From: Ruminococcaceae bacterium OttesenSCG-928-A16 | GTDB lineage: Bacteria; Bacillota; Clostridia; Oscillospirales; Ruminococcaceae | Direction: 5' to 3' | Assembly: GCA_030267215.1 (NCBI GenBank) | Contig: JAJDJP010000005.1 | Coordinates: forward strand, 1-64,000 | Length of the DNA stretch: 64,000 bases | Shown: piece after piece, positions 45,540-55,239 of the stretch | Numbering within the stretch: position 1 is the first letter of the stretch | How the letters are laid out: each line of letters starts with the position of its first letter | The notes under the pieces: generated by a model | Databases searched by the model: none | What the model was told of the DNA's origin: nothing | Seen by the model: only the letters and a program-made list of their open reading frames with translations | Translations under genes and position numbers: made by a program

Positions 45540-48500
45540 ATGCCAAAACGCACCGATATACAGAAAATTTTGGTAATTGGCAGTGGCCCTATTATTATTG
45601 GCCAAGCAGCCGAGTTTGATTACAGCGGCACCCAGGCCTGCCTTGCGCTAAAAGAAGCCGGCTTTGAGGTGGTGCTCATCAACTCTAACCCCGCTACGAT
45701 TATGACCGACACCGACATTGCCAGCAAGGTGTATATGGAGCCATTGACGCTGGAGTTTGTGGCCCGCATTATCCGTAAAGAGCGGCCCGATGCCATACTG
45801 CCTACCCTTGGCGGCCAAACCGGCCTAAACATTGCCATGCAATTAGCACAAAAAGGCGTTTTAGAAGAATGCCGCTGCGAAATTTTGGGTACTGGTTTTC
45901 GCTCGATAGAGCAGGCTGAAGACCGTGAGCTATTTAAAGCCCTGTGCCAAAAAATTGGCGAGCCCGCTATAGAAAGCGAAATTGCCACCACAGTAGCCGA
46001 TGCGCTTGCAGAGGCAAACCGCATTGGCTACCCGGTGGTGTTGCGCCCGGCATTTACCATGGGCGGCACCGGGGGCGGGTTTGCCGCAAACGATGAAGAA
46101 TTGGTGGCGCTGGCAGAGGGGGCGCTGCGCCTTTCGCCGGTGGGGCAGGTGCTGGTAGAAAAATCCATCAAAGGCTTTAAAGAAATTGAGTACGAGGTAA
46201 TGCGTGACGCCAACGACACCGCACTGGCCATTTGTAACATGGAAAACTTCGACCCGGTGGGTATCCATACCGGAGACTCGATTGTGGTGTGCCCCAGCCA
46301 AACCCTTACCAACCACGAATACCAAATGCTGCGCGACGCTGCCCTGCGGCTGATACGGGCCCTTGGCATAGAGGGCGGCTGCAATGTGCAGTTTGCGCTG
46401 GACCCTTACTCCTTCCAGTATTATGTAATCGAGGTAAACCCCCGTGTTTCCCGCTCTTCTGCCCTTGCCAGCAAAGCCAGTGGCTACCCCATTGCGCGGG
46501 TTAGCGCGCTTATTGCGGTGGGCTTCCATTTAGACGAAATACAGCTGGCCAATACCCCCGCTGCTTTTGAACCAGCGCTGGATTATGTAGTAACCAAAAT
46601 TGCACGTTTCCCCTTTGATAAGTTTGAGAAGGCCAACAAAGAGCTTAGCACCCAAATGAAAGCCACCGGCGAAGTAATGGCGGTGGGCCGCACCTTTGAA
46701 GAAAGCCTGCTAAAAGCAGTGCGCAGCTTAGAGGTTGGGGTAAGCCATATTTGGCTGCAACGGTTCGACGAACAAACCAACGCTAAATTATGGGGTACCA
46801 TTCAAACCCCAACCGACGAACGCCTGTATGCCATTGCCGAACTGCTGCGCCGTGGGGTAGACCCACTGCGCATTGCCGACGAAACTAAAATCGATTTTTT
46901 CTTTATCAACAAGCTGCGGGGCATTGTGCAGTTCGAGGCCGAGGTGAAAGAGAACCCCGGCAGCCTTGCTGTGCTGCGGGCGGCTAAGCGCATTGGTTTT
47001 TCCGATGGTTTTATTGCCCACCTGTGGGCGGTAAGCCAGCCCGAAAAAGGCTGGGACGAGCTAGCCGTATTTACGCTGCGAAAAGAGAACAACCTGCTGC
47101 CGGTGTATAAAATGATAGATACCTGCGCCAGCGAGTTTGAGAGCTATGTGCCTTATTTTTACAGCAGCTACGAGGACGAAAACGAAAGCGTTGTTACCGC
47201 CAACAAAAAAATTGTGGTGCTGGGGGCCGGGCCTATCCGCATTGGCCAAGGGGTAGAGTTCGATTATTCTACCGTGCACGCCATTTGGGCTATTCGCAAA
47301 GCGGGTTACGAGGCTATTATCATTAACAATAACCCCGAAACCGTTTCTACCGATTACACCATGAGCGACAAGCTATACTTTGAGCCACTGTGTATAGAAG
47401 ATGTGATGAACGTGATTGAACTGGAAAAACCGCAAGGCGTTATTGTTACGCTGGGCGGGCAAACGGCCATAAACCTGGCTGCCCGCTTGCATGCGCTGGG
47501 TGTGCCCATTGCCGGCACCGGTTGCCAAGCAATTGAGCGTGCCGAAAACCGAGATAGCTTTGAAAAGCTGATGGAAGAACTAGGTGTACCCCAGCCACTG
47601 GGGCAGGCCGTAACCACCCTGCAGGCAGGGCTAGAAACCGCCAACCGCATTGGCTACCCGGTGCTGGTGCGCCCCAGCTTTGTGCTGGGTGGCCGTGCCA
47701 TGCAAATTGTAAACAGCGATGAAGCCCTGCGCCACTATTTAAGCGAGGCGGTAGAGGCCAGCGAGGACGCCCCCGTATTGGTAGACCGCTATATCTTTGG
47801 CCGAGAGCTGGAGGTAGACGCCGTGTGCGATGGCACCGATGTTTTTATCCCGGGTATTATGGAGCATGTGGAGCGCACCGGCGTCCATTCGGGAGATTCA
47901 ATGTCGGTATATCCGCCTTTTTCGGCCAGCGAAAAGGTGAAGCAGACCATTGTGGATTATACCGTGCGGCTGGGGCTTGGCATTGGCATACAGGGCCCGT
48001 TTAACATTCAGTTTATTGTAGACGAAAACGAGGACGTGTTTGTGATAGAGGTAAACCCGCGGTCTTCTCGCACGGTGCCGTTTATTAGTAAAGCTACCGG
48101 CATTAACCTGGCGGGCATTGCGGCCAAAGTGGCACTGGGTATAACCCTACAGCAGCAAGGGCTTGCCACCGGCATTGCCCCGCAGCGTGGCCGCTGGTAT
48201 GTAAAATGCCCGGTGTTTAGCTTTAGCAAGCTGCGCGGTGCCGATGCCTACCTTAGCCCCGAAATGAAAAGCACCGGCGAAGCCATTGGGTACGACAAAA
48301 GCCTTAACCGTGCCATGTACAAAGCACTAAAAGCCGCCGGGCAACGGGTTGCCAATTACGGCACCATATTTATGACGGTGGCCGACCAGGATAAACCCCG
48401 TGCGCTGGAGCTGGCCCGCCGGTTTTACCAAATTGGTTTTAACATAGAGGCAACCGCCGGCACCGCGGCCTACCTGCGCGAAAACGGTATACGCACCCGT

Positions 48501-48743
48501 GTGCGAGAAAAGTTAAGCGCCGGCAACACCGAAATTTTAGAAAGCCTGCGCAGCGGCCATGTTACTTATGTGATAAACACCATTAACCCCGGCAGCGAAG
48601 ACCACCGCAAAGACGGCTTTATGATACGCCGTGGCGCGGTAGAAAACAACGTAACCATGTTTACCAGCCTAGATACCGTAGCCGTGCTGCTGGATGTGCT
48701 GGAAGAAATTACCATAGGGGTTAGCACCATAGATGCGGATTAA
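45540..48743 (+). CDS. carB: carbamoyl phosphate synthase large subunit
   Basis: 1067 residues, the full double ATP-grasp protein that makes carbamoyl phosphate from bicarbonate, ammonia and two ATP for pyrimidine and arginine synthesis. The two homologous halves begin [20 protein letters not shown] (about 10) and [20 protein letters not shown] (about 556). ATP-grasp signatures include [12 protein letters not shown] and [11 protein letters not shown]. The allosteric MGS-like domain covers the last ~130 residues ([19 protein letters not shown]). AAAGGAGGG lies upstream. It is coupled to carA. Confidence 0.98.
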   Translation: MPKRTDIQKILVIGSGPIIIGQAAEFDYSGTQACLALKEAGFEVVLINSNPATIMTDTDIASKVYMEPLTLEFVARIIRKERPDAILPTLGGQTGLNIAMQLAQKGVLEECRCEILGTGFRSIEQAEDRELFKALCQKIGEPAIESEIATTVADALAEANRIGYPVVLRPAFTMGGTGGGFAANDEELVALAEGALRLSPVGQVLVEKSIKGFKEIEYEVMRDANDTALAICNMENFDPVGIHTGDSIVVCPSQTLTNHEYQMLRDAALRLIRALGIEGGCNVQFALDPYSFQYYVIEVNPRVSRSSALASKASGYPIARVSALIAVGFHLDEIQLANTPAAFEPALDYVVTKIARFPFDKFEKANKELSTQMKATGEVMAVGRTFEESLLKAVRSLEVGVSHIWLQRFDEQTNAKLWGTIQTPTDERLYAIAELLRRGVDPLRIADETKIDFFFINKLRGIVQFEAEVKENPGSLAVLRAAKRIGFSDGFIAHLWAVSQPEKGWDELAVFTLRKENNLLPVYKMIDTCASEFESYVPYFYSSYEDENESVVTANKKIVVLGAGPIRIGQGVEFDYSTVHAIWAIRKAGYEAIIINNNPETVSTDYTMSDKLYFEPLCIEDVMNVIELEKPQGVIVTLGGQTAINLAARLHALGVPIAGTGCQAIERAENRDSFEKLMEELGVPQPLGQAVTTLQAGLETANRIGYPVLVRPSFVLGGRAMQIVNSDEALRHYLSEAVEASEDAPVLVDRYIFGRELEVDAVCDGTDVFIPGIMEHVERTGVHSGDSMSVYPPFSASEKVKQTIVDYTVRLGLGIGIQGPFNIQFIVDENEDVFVIEVNPRSSRTVPFISKATGINLAGIAAKVALGITLQQQGLATGIAPQRGRWYVKCPVFSFSKLRGADAYLSPEMKSTGEAIGYDKSLNRAMYKALKAAGQRVANYGTIFMTVADQDKPRALELARRFYQIGFNIEATAGTAAYLRENGIRTRVREKLSAGNTEILESLRSGHVTYVINTINPGSEDHRKDGFMIRRGAVENNVTMFTSLDTVAVLLDVLEEITIGVSTIDAD

Positions 48744-48899
48744 AATCCGGCGCCAATAAAGGGCGCATTGCGGCGCTGGCTTCAAAGCCCTACATCCGTT
48801 ACCCACCCAATGTATGCGCCTTTGTAAAGCTTTTTGCCGCCTTGCGCTGTGCCCCTTTATTTAGGCCGGTTGCATTTTGTAAAAGAACAGCATAAATTG

Positions 48900-48908
48900 T
48901 GGTATAAT
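48900..48908 (+). promoter_or_regulatory. extended -10 promoter before pyrK
   Basis: TGG followed by TATAAT without a clear -35. A hairpin (GCCATTCCCC / GGGGTGGC, 48929-48952) lies downstream in the leader. The 270-nt gap after carB otherwise holds no gene, so pyrK-pyrD-pyrF-pyrE may be a second transcription unit. Confidence 0.5.
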
Positions 48909-49013
48909 TGGGATAGCTTATCTAAGCCATTCCCCTGTGTAGGGGTGGCATGTAGCGCCGTGGGTGGCTGCCCTTGGCCTTAACTAATGGCTAACAACTA
49001 CTTTGGAGGAACC

Positions 49014-49763
49014 ATGACAAAAAACGCCATATATACCATTGAAACAAACCAGCCCATTGCAAACGATGTATTTGCCATGCGGCTGGCAGGCCCAACCGGG
49101 GCATTGGTAGCCCCCGGCCAGTTTGTAAATATTTTGCTAAATGGTTTTTACCTGCGCAGGCCCATTTCGGTGTGCGATTGGGACGAGGCCGGCATGCTGC
49201 TTATTTACAAAATTTTGGGCAAGGGCACGGCCCAAATGGCCACCATGCAGCCCGGCCAAACGCTAAATTTGCTAACAGGCCTTGGCAATGGCTTTACGGT
49301 AAGTGCCGCCACAGGCAAACCCACCGTTTTGGTGGGGGGCGGTGTGGGGGTGCCTCCCCTGTTTAGCCTTGCCAAACAGTTGATAACCGCAGGAAATATA
49401 CCCGAAGTAGTGCTTGGCTTTCGCAGCAGTGGCGATGTTTTTTATGCCGAAGAATTTGCCAAACTAGGCTGCAAGGTGCACCTGGCTACCGAGGACGGCA
49501 CCGCTGGTACCAAGGGTTTTGTTACCACGGCGTTGCAAGATATGGCGTATGATTATTACTACACCTGTGGGCCAAATGCCATGTTGCAGGCGGTGCACGC
49601 ACTAAGCGCCCAAAAAGGCGCCGCCGGGCAGCTTAGCTTTGAAGAACGCATGGGTTGCGGCTTTGGTGCCTGCATGGGCTGCAGCTGCCACACCCAGGTG
49701 GGCCCCAAACGTGTGTGTGTAGATGGCCCGGTATTTACCAGCGAGGAGGTGGTGTTTGCGTGA
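49014..49763 (+). CDS. pyrK: dihydroorotate dehydrogenase electron transfer subunit
   Basis: 249 residues; TTTGGAGGAACC precedes the ATG, which was chosen over an upstream in-frame start. The ferredoxin-reductase fold binds FAD (YLRRPISVCDWDEAG) and NAD (GGGVGVPPLFSLAKQL). The C-terminal [2Fe-2S] site uses the cysteines in MGCGFGACMGCSCHTQ and RVCVDGPVF. It passes electrons from the class 1B PyrD to NAD+. Its TGA overlaps the pyrD ATG by one base, so the two subunits are made together. Confidence 0.96.
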   Translation: MTKNAIYTIETNQPIANDVFAMRLAGPTGALVAPGQFVNILLNGFYLRRPISVCDWDEAGMLLIYKILGKGTAQMATMQPGQTLNLLTGLGNGFTVSAATGKPTVLVGGGVGVPPLFSLAKQLITAGNIPEVVLGFRSSGDVFYAEEFAKLGCKVHLATEDGTAGTKGFVTTALQDMAYDYYYTCGPNAMLQAVHALSAQKGAAGQLSFEERMGCGFGACMGCSCHTQVGPKRVCVDGPVFTSEEVVFA

Positions 49764-50677
49764 TGCCGGATATAAGCACAACCCTAAGCGGCATACCGCT
49801 GCCAAACCCGGTAATACCGGCCAGCGGCACCTTTGGTTTTGGGTACGAAATGGCCAGCTGGTACGATATTAATGTGCTGGGTGGCATTGCGCTAAAGGGC
49901 ACCACCCAAAACGCCCGGTTTGGCAACCCCACCCCCCGCATTGCCGAGTGCGCCAGCGGCATGCTAAACGCGGTGGGCCTGCAAAACCCCGGTGTAGAAG
50001 CCGTAATTGCCGAAGAACTGCCCAAGCTGCGCCGTGTATACAGCGGCCTTGCCATTGCCAACATTAGCGGTTTTGGTATAGAGGAATATGTGTATACCGC
50101 CAAAAAGTTTGATGAGGACGACACCGCCGCCATTTTAGAGGTAAACGTAAGCTGCCCCAACGTGCAGCATGGCGGCATGGCATTTGGCACCAGCCCCGGG
50201 GCGGCCGCTGCCGTAACCGCCGCGGTTAAAAAAGAGGTAAAAAAGCCGGTTTATATTAAGCTTTCGCCCAATGTAACCGATATTGCCGAGGTGGCCCTTG
50301 CCTGCGAGGAGGCCGGCGCCGATGGCCTGGTGCTTATTAACACCCTGCTGGGTATGCGCATACACCCCCGCACCGGCAAACCCATTGTGTCTATTGGCAG
50401 CTGCGGGTTTTCGGGGCCGGCCATTAAGCCGGTGGCGCTGCGCATGGTGTACGATGTTTGCAAGGTGGTAAACATACCCGTAATTGGGGTGGGTGGCATT
50501 GCCACTGCCGACGATGTGCTGGAGTTTGTTTCGGCCGGGGCAAGCGCGGTGCAGGTGGGCAGCCAAAATTTGGTAGACCCCTTTGCCTGCCCCAAAATTA
50601 TTGAAGAACTGCCAAAAGTGATGCAGCAATACGGCATTACCAGTTTAAACAGCATTAAAGGGAGGGCCCATACATGA
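49763..50677 (+). CDS. pyrD: dihydroorotate dehydrogenase, class 1B (NAD+)
   Basis: 304 residues started at ATG (MPDISTTLSGIPLPNPV) in the TGATG overlap; GAGGAGGT lies upstream, within pyrK. The TIM-barrel flavoprotein oxidises dihydroorotate to orotate. Motifs are IPASGTFGFGYE, the catalytic-base Cys loop ILEVNVSCPNVQHGGMAFGT (about 133) and the FMN phosphate site IPVIGVGGIATADD. Class 1B needs PyrK, the upstream gene. The stop overlaps the pyrF ATG by four bases. Confidence 0.96.
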   Translation: MPDISTTLSGIPLPNPVIPASGTFGFGYEMASWYDINVLGGIALKGTTQNARFGNPTPRIAECASGMLNAVGLQNPGVEAVIAEELPKLRRVYSGLAIANISGFGIEEYVYTAKKFDEDDTAAILEVNVSCPNVQHGGMAFGTSPGAAAAVTAAVKKEVKKPVYIKLSPNVTDIAEVALACEEAGADGLVLINTLLGMRIHPRTGKPIVSIGSCGFSGPAIKPVALRMVYDVCKVVNIPVIGVGGIATADDVLEFVSAGASAVQVGSQNLVDPFACPKIIEELPKVMQQYGITSLNSIKGRAHT

Positions 50678-51381
50678 GCCAGCATAAAGATGTGATTGTT
50701 GCCTGCGATTTTGCCGATAAAGCAACTACAATAAATTTTTTAGAAAAATTTACCACCCATAAGCCTTTTGTAAAAATTGGCATGGAGCTTTTTTATGGTG
50801 AAGGCCCCGATATTGTGCGTGAGATTAAAAGCCGTGGCCATAAAATTTTTCTCGATTTAAAATTGCACGATATCCCCAACACGGTGCAACGCGCTATGCG
50901 CAACCTGGCCCGCCTGGGGGTAGATATGACCAACCTGCACGCTGCCGGCGGCAGCGCCATGATGCAAGCTGCCCTGCAAGGGTTGGAAGAAGGCGCCACC
51001 GGCCAACGTGCCACCCTAATAGCGGTTACCCAGCTAACCAGCACCAGCCAAGAAATGATGAACAAAGAGTTGTTAATTGGTGGCAATATACAAAACGTAG
51101 TAGAAAGTTATGCCGCCAATGCCAAGGCCAGCGGGCTAAATGGCGTGGTGTGCAGCCCACTGGAAGCCGGGCTTGTAAAGGCGGCCTGTGGCGCCGGGTT
51201 TTTAACCATAACGCCGGGCATACGCTACCCCGATGGCGAAATAGGAGACCAAAGCCGGGTAACCACCCCGGCTGATGCCGCCAAAATTGGCAGCGATTAT
51301 ATTGTGGTGGGCCGCCCCATTACCGCCGCCGAAGACCCAGTGGCTGCCTATGGCCGTGTGCTAAAAGACTTTTTGGGCTAA
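50674..51381 (+). CDS. pyrF: orotidine 5'-phosphate decarboxylase
   Basis: 235 residues; ATGA overlap with pyrD and AAAGGGAGGG upstream. The catalytic Asp-Lys-x-Asp array is in FLDLKLHDIPNTVQRA (about 67), the substrate phosphate site is in VVGRPITAAEDP near the C-terminus, and TPGIRYPDGEIGDQ is the usual R-P-like loop. It makes UMP from OMP. The length is that of the short bacterial type 1 form. Confidence 0.97.
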   Translation: MSQHKDVIVACDFADKATTINFLEKFTTHKPFVKIGMELFYGEGPDIVREIKSRGHKIFLDLKLHDIPNTVQRAMRNLARLGVDMTNLHAAGGSAMMQAALQGLEEGATGQRATLIAVTQLTSTSQEMMNKELLIGGNIQNVVESYAANAKASGLNGVVCSPLEAGLVKAACGAGFLTITPGIRYPDGEIGDQSRVTTPADAAKIGSDYIVVGRPITAAEDPVAAYGRVLKDFLG

Positions 51382-51469
51382 AAAGCAGGCCCTGCGTTTG
51401 CAAGTAGCATAAAACGTATAACCACAATTAAAATATACTTATTGTAGTTTTAAAACCGGAGGAAACAAA

Positions 51470-52111
51470 ATGGAAATTAATGAAAAAACCATTGCCAAAG
51501 ATTTACTCTCGATTAATGCTGTGTTTTTGCGCCCCGAAGACCCCTTTACCTGGGCCAGTGGCATTAAAAGCCCCATTTACTGCGATAACCGCCTTATTTT
51601 AAGCTACCCCGAGGTGAGGAACCGGGTAGAAACCGGCCTTGCCGAGCTGGTAAAACGAGAGTACCCCGGCTGCACCCTTATTGCGGGTACCTCTACCGCT
51701 GGCATTGCCCACGCCGCCCTGGTGGCCGAGCGCTTAAACCTGCCCATGTGCTATGTGCGTGGCACCGCTAAGGACCATGGCCGCAATAACCAAATAGAAG
51801 GCCGGGCCGAAGCTGGGCAAAAAGTGGTGGTTATCGAGGATTTAATTTCTACCGGCGGCAGCGTGCTAGACGTAGTGGAAACCTTGCGTACCGTTGGCTG
51901 CGATGTGCTGGGCATTGCCTCTATTTTTACCTACGGGCTAGAAAAAGGCTTGCAACGCCTGGCCGAAAAAGAGGTGCGCAATGTCTCTTTAAGCAACTAC
52001 GATGTTTTGATTGAGCAAGCGGTGGCCGAGCAGTATGTTAAAGCCGAAGATTTGCCCAAGCTGCGCGCGTTTAGGCTAAACCCGCAAGATAAAGGCTGGA
52101 TGAACGCCTAA
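51470..52111 (+). CDS. pyrE: orotate phosphoribosyltransferase
   Basis: 213 residues; CCGGAGGAAACAAA precedes the ATG. The PRPP-binding motif is VVVIEDLISTGGS (about 122), and the flexible loop with the catalytic Lys is in RGTAKDHGRNNQIEGRA. FTWASGIKSPIYCDNR is typical of the family. It converts orotate and PRPP to OMP. It is separated from pyrF by 88 nt without a clear terminator, so it is probably in the same transcript, and it ends the pyrimidine locus. pyrB is not present here. Confidence 0.97.
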   Translation: MEINEKTIAKDLLSINAVFLRPEDPFTWASGIKSPIYCDNRLILSYPEVRNRVETGLAELVKREYPGCTLIAGTSTAGIAHAALVAERLNLPMCYVRGTAKDHGRNNQIEGRAEAGQKVVVIEDLISTGGSVLDVVETLRTVGCDVLGIASIFTYGLEKGLQRLAEKEVRNVSLSNYDVLIEQAVAEQYVKAEDLPKLRAFRLNPQDKGWMNA

Positions 52112-52146
52112 AAAACCACAAAAGCAAAGGTGACGCAAATTCAGCT

Positions 52147-52178
52147 GTCATTCTAAGCAAAGCAAAGAATCTATCTTT
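52147..52178 (+). repeat. dispersed repeat copy 1 (CATTCTAAGC type)
   Basis: Reads GTCATTCTAAGCAAAGCAAA then GAATCTATCTTT. It matches copy 2 at 53364 at most positions and in the same orientation, and resembles the widespread GTCATTCTGAGCG...GAAGAATC intergenic repeat known from many bacterial genomes. Confidence 0.65.
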
Positions 52179-52196
52179 GTTTTAATCATAAATTTT

Positions 52197-52222
52197 AGCG
52201 GGCTGCCAATTGGCAGCCCGCT
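52197..52222. terminator. bidirectional terminator after pyrE
   Basis: Perfect 11-bp stem AGCGGGCTGCC / GGCAGCCCGCT around AATT, T-rich on both outward sides, between convergent genes. Confidence 0.85.
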
Positions 52223-52236
52223 ATTTTAATAGTACA

Positions 52237-52965
52237 TCATGCTTTTTCTTTTTTAACCGGGAAAAAGGGGCAATCTAGCCTTTTGCAGTCTTCGTTACTT
52301 GGGTAAAACTCACAGGTATAATCTTCCGGCACAATAAAGTGTGTATCCAGCAAGGTATTGCTATAAGGGGCGGCCTCTTTTAACGATAAAAAGGTATCGC
52401 GCTTACAGCAGCGAGGGCCGCCTTGGCAAGCTACAGCACTGCCACATTGGGCGGTTAGCTGCCCGCTTGCCTTCCACTCGGCCCCGGCATAGGGGTTTGC
52501 CCCGGTAACAATGCTTATATATATGCCGCTGCCAATGGCCGCGCCGCATATACCCCAAAACCCACAGGCGCCACCCGGCACTTCCATACTTCGCTCATCG
52601 GCCTCTGCCAAAAAGGCCGGCAAATCGGGCTGGCGGCCTTTTTCGTTGCAGTAGCTTGTTAGCAGGGCGGCCGTAAGCAGCAAGTGGTGCTCGGGGCCAT
52701 GCATGGCAACTTCGGGCAGCTTCATTAGCTCTAACACCAAGGGGTATGGCTGCTGGCAGCTACTTTTTAAGCAATGCGCAATCATAGCCTGGCGGGCACT
52801 TTTTTGGCGGCAGGTATGGCAAACATGGTGCCCGTTTTCGCAACTGGCATCTGCTTCAAATGCTACACCACAAATGTCACAGGGCTTGGTCAGTTCTACG
52901 TCTTCCTCAAAATAAAATTTGTTTTGTCCGCAAACAGGGCATTTTGGTTCTAGTTTAATCGGCAT
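52237..52965 (-). CDS. DUF5714 domain protein with N-terminal zinc ribbons
   Basis: 242 residues from an ATG that lies inside the end of the ArsR gene (11-nt overlap). The N-terminus has paired cysteines CPVCGQNKFYF and CDICGVAFEADASC plus HHVCHTCRQKS, giving two or three zinc ribbons. The remaining DUF5714 part is Cys-rich (GGACGFWGICGAAIGSGIYI, CQGGPRCCKRD) and ends FYPSNEDCKRLDCPFF. Such proteins accompany ArsR regulators in Clostridia and may bind a metal or an iron-sulfur cluster. The function is unknown. Confidence 0.8.
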   Translation of the reverse strand: MPIKLEPKCPVCGQNKFYFEEDVELTKPCDICGVAFEADASCENGHHVCHTCRQKSARQAMIAHCLKSSCQQPYPLVLELMKLPEVAMHGPEHHLLLTAALLTSYCNEKGRQPDLPAFLAEADERSMEVPGGACGFWGICGAAIGSGIYISIVTGANPYAGAEWKASGQLTAQCGSAVACQGGPRCCKRDTFLSLKEAAPYSNTLLDTHFIVPEDYTCEFYPSNEDCKRLDCPFFPVKKEKA

Positions 52966-53254
52966 TTTCTGTTCCTCCGGTGTGGGTTAATTGGCTTAAC
53001 AATTGCAGTGCGTTTTTGCACCCCTGTGGGCAAATAGAGTAATGTGTCCATTTGCCCTCGCGCCGGCTGGTTACAATACCGGCATCGCACAGTATTTTCA
53101 TGTGATGCGACAGTGTGGATTGGCCAATGGGCAACTGCTGCTGAATTTCGCAGGCGCACAATTCACTTTTTTGCAGCATTGCTAAAATGGCAAGCCGCTT
53201 TTCATCGCAAAAGGCTTTAAATATGGTTGCGTTTTGCTGGTGTGTTGTATTCAT
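52955..53254 (-). CDS. ArsR/SmtB family metalloregulator
   Basis: 99 residues with a winged helix: FCDEKRLAILAMLQKSELCA, then the recognition helix in IGQSTLSHHMKILCDAGIVT. The CAC motif (ELCACEIQQQL) is the alpha-3 arsenite/cadmium-type ligand site, and further cysteines sit in SICPQGC. Metal binding is expected to release it from its operator. It overlaps the DUF5714 gene and has its own consensus promoter with an inverted repeat over the -10, which fits autoregulation. Confidence 0.92.
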   Translation of the reverse strand: MNTTHQQNATIFKAFCDEKRLAILAMLQKSELCACEIQQQLPIGQSTLSHHMKILCDAGIVTSRREGKWTHYSICPQGCKNALQLLSQLTHTGGTENAD

Positions 53255-53280
53255 ACTAAATCCTCACATCTAAAATATTC

Positions 53281-53318
53281 GATATGTACAGTGTAAACCT
53301 CATATCTATTTTTGTCAA
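53281..53318 (-). promoter_or_regulatory. arsR promoter and candidate operator
   Basis: On the minus strand TTGACA, a 17-nt spacer and TACACT. GATATG (53281) and CATATC (53301) form an inverted repeat with a 14-nt centre covering the -10, a plausible ArsR dimer site. Confidence 0.65.
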
Positions 53319-53363
53319 TATGTAAAATAAAATAACAGAAAAAAAGTAATAGCAAAACCACCT

Positions 53364-53394
53364 GCCATTCTAAGCGCAGTGAAGAATCTTTCTT
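53364..53394 (+). repeat. dispersed repeat copy 2 (CATTCTAAGC type)
   Basis: Reads GCCATTCTAAGCGCAGTGAA then GAATCTTTCTT; same orientation as copy 1. The two copies bracket the arsR-DUF5714 pair. Confidence 0.65.
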
Positions 53395-53537
53395 CCCAAT
53401 CCGTTCCCCTGTTTTAAATTTTACGGCTTGTGCCGGGCCGCCCAGCCGGGTTACACGGCCATAGTGCATAAAAATAAACAAAAAACAGCTTATCAGCCGT
53501 ACAAAACGCCAAAAAAGTATAAATATACATAATATGC

Positions 53538-53565
53538 TTGATTTTATACATAACTGGTGTATAAT
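53538..53565 (+). promoter_or_regulatory. argG promoter
   Basis: TTGATT, a 16-nt spacer and TATAAT, about 58 nt before the start codon. The AT-rich near-palindrome GTATAAATATAC lies just upstream (53517-53528) and could be an arginine repressor site; this is inference. Confidence 0.65.
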
Positions 53566-53622
53566 TAACCCAAACAACAAAAACAACCCGGTATACATAC
53601 AACGGTTTTGGAGGGAATAAAA

Positions 53623-54849
53623 ATGGAAAAAAGCAAAAAACAATTCAAAAAAGTGGTGCTGGCCTATTCCGGCGGGCTGGATACCTCGATTATTATTCCG
53701 TGGCTAAAAGAGAATTATGGCTGCGAGGTAATTGCCATGGCGGCCGACGTAGGCCAAAAAAGCGAGCTGGATGGCCTGGAAGAAAAAGCCATAAACACCG
53801 GCGCCAGCAAGCTGTATGTGGTAGATTTAAATAAAGAGTTGGTAGAAGATTTTATTTGGCCCACCTTAAAAGCCGGCGCTAAATACGAAAACTACCTGCT
53901 GGGCACCAGCTTTGCCCGCCCCCCTATTGCCAAAGCACTGGTAGAAATTGCCAAAAAAGAAGGTGCCGATGCCATTTGCCATGGCTGCACCGGCAAAGGA
54001 AACGACCAAGTGCGGTTTGAATTGACCGTAAAGGCCCTTGCGCCCGAACTTGCGGTAATTGCCCCCTGGCGGGAATGGGATATCACCAGCCGCGAAGAGG
54101 CGATTGAATATGCCGAAGCACGGGATATTCCACTAAAAATTAACCGGGAAACCAACTATTCTAAAGATAAAAACCTATGGCATCTCTCGCACGAAGGGCT
54201 GGATTTGGAAGACCCGGCCAACGAGCCACAGTACGATAAAATTTTGGAAATGGGTGTAAGCCCCGAAAAAGCCCCCGATGCCCCTACCTATATTACCCTT
54301 GGTTTTGAAAAAGGCATACCGGTTGCCCTAAATGGCCAAAAGATGGACGGCGTAGCCCTGATTGAAAAGCTGAACGAGGTGGGTGGCGCCAACGGCATTG
54401 GTATTTTAGATGTGGTGGAAAACCGCCTGGTTGGCATGAAGAGCCGTGGCGTGTACGAAACCCCTGGCGGTGCCATTTTGTACCACGCGCACGAGGTGCT
54501 GGAAACCATTTGCCTGGATAAAGAAACCAGCCACTTTAAGCAAATTGCCGCCCAAAAATATGCCACCCTTGTGTATAATGGCCAGTGGTATACCCCGCTG
54601 CGCAAAGCGCTAGATGCTTTTGTAGACGAAACCCAAAGCACCGTAACCGGTGAAGTAAAGCTTAAACTGTACAAGGGCAATATTATTAACGCCGGGGTAA
54701 CCAGCCCCACCACCCTGTACGATATGGAAATTGCCAGCTTTGGAGAAAGCGACTACGACCATGCCGATGCCGCCGGGTTTATTAACCTGTTTGGGTTACC
54801 CATTAAGGTAAAGGCACAGCTAGAGGCAAAACGTAAGCAAAACGGTTAA
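53623..54849 (+). CDS. argG: argininosuccinate synthase
   Basis: 408 residues; TTGGAGGGAATAAAA precedes the ATG. The PP-loop is [15 protein letters not shown] (about 11-25). Further motifs are [30 protein letters not shown] and [19 protein letters not shown], all standard for ArgG. It joins citrulline and aspartate with ATP. The usual partner argH is not adjacent; a strong terminator follows, so argG is monocistronic. Carbamoyl phosphate for this pathway would come from carAB, also encoded in this window. Confidence 0.97.
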   Translation: MEKSKKQFKKVVLAYSGGLDTSIIIPWLKENYGCEVIAMAADVGQKSELDGLEEKAINTGASKLYVVDLNKELVEDFIWPTLKAGAKYENYLLGTSFARPPIAKALVEIAKKEGADAICHGCTGKGNDQVRFELTVKALAPELAVIAPWREWDITSREEAIEYAEARDIPLKINRETNYSKDKNLWHLSHEGLDLEDPANEPQYDKILEMGVSPEKAPDAPTYITLGFEKGIPVALNGQKMDGVALIEKLNEVGGANGIGILDVVENRLVGMKSRGVYETPGGAILYHAHEVLETICLDKETSHFKQIAAQKYATLVYNGQWYTPLRKALDAFVDETQSTVTGEVKLKLYKGNIINAGVTSPTTLYDMEIASFGESDYDHADAAGFINLFGLPIKVKAQLEAKRKQNG

Positions 54850-54868
54850 TTGGTTTAGTTAGGTTGCG

Positions 54869-54917
54869 AAAAGCACCCGGTAAAACCCAGTAAAAAGGGT
54901 TGCCGGGTGCTTTTTTT
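54869..54917 (+). terminator. argG terminator
   Basis: AAAAGCACCCGG / CCGGGTGCTTTT with an inner ACCC/GGGT stem and seven T. Confidence 0.9.
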
Positions 54918-55239
54918 GCCTGCCCAACACAGTAAGCAAAGCATTGCAAATTATCGATATTTTGACTATGCCCGCCACCCCATAAAAAAGGAGCGGCTTT
55001 ATACCAAAAATTTTTTGAAATATATTGCTATTTATGGTTATTTTTTGCAGATGATGTGAGAATTTTGTCTTACACACGTCATTCGCTTGCTTTTTTAAAA
55101 AAGCAAAGTTATGATTAAGGGGAACCATTATAAAGGTAAGCTGTGGCTAGGTTGTTAAATAAAAAGCAAAAATAAAATAAAATAATGCAAAAATATTAAA
55201 TAAATAAAAAACTGTAACGGAAGGGGTGTACCTGGCGGT
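54918..55239. other. AT-rich intergenic region before the pilus-like cluster
   Basis: About 320 nt, very AT-rich. It contains the palindrome TTTGCTTTTTT/AAAAAAGCAAA type (GCTTTTTTAAAAAAGC near 55091) and poly-A/T tracts upstream of the first pilus-like gene. No gene is seen. Confidence 0.55.

Larger units (their letters stand above)
53255..53622. other. divergent arsR-argG intergenic region
   Basis: 368 nt: the arsR promoter/operator, the dispersed repeat copy 2, AT-rich sequence with GTATAAATATAC (possible ArgR-type site) and the argG promoter. The minus-strand open frames here have no ribosome binding site or domain. Confidence 0.6.

Noticed and set aside
53251..53643. 130-codon minus-strand frame between arsR and argG
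   Set aside because: Covers both promoters and the repeat; no start signal.
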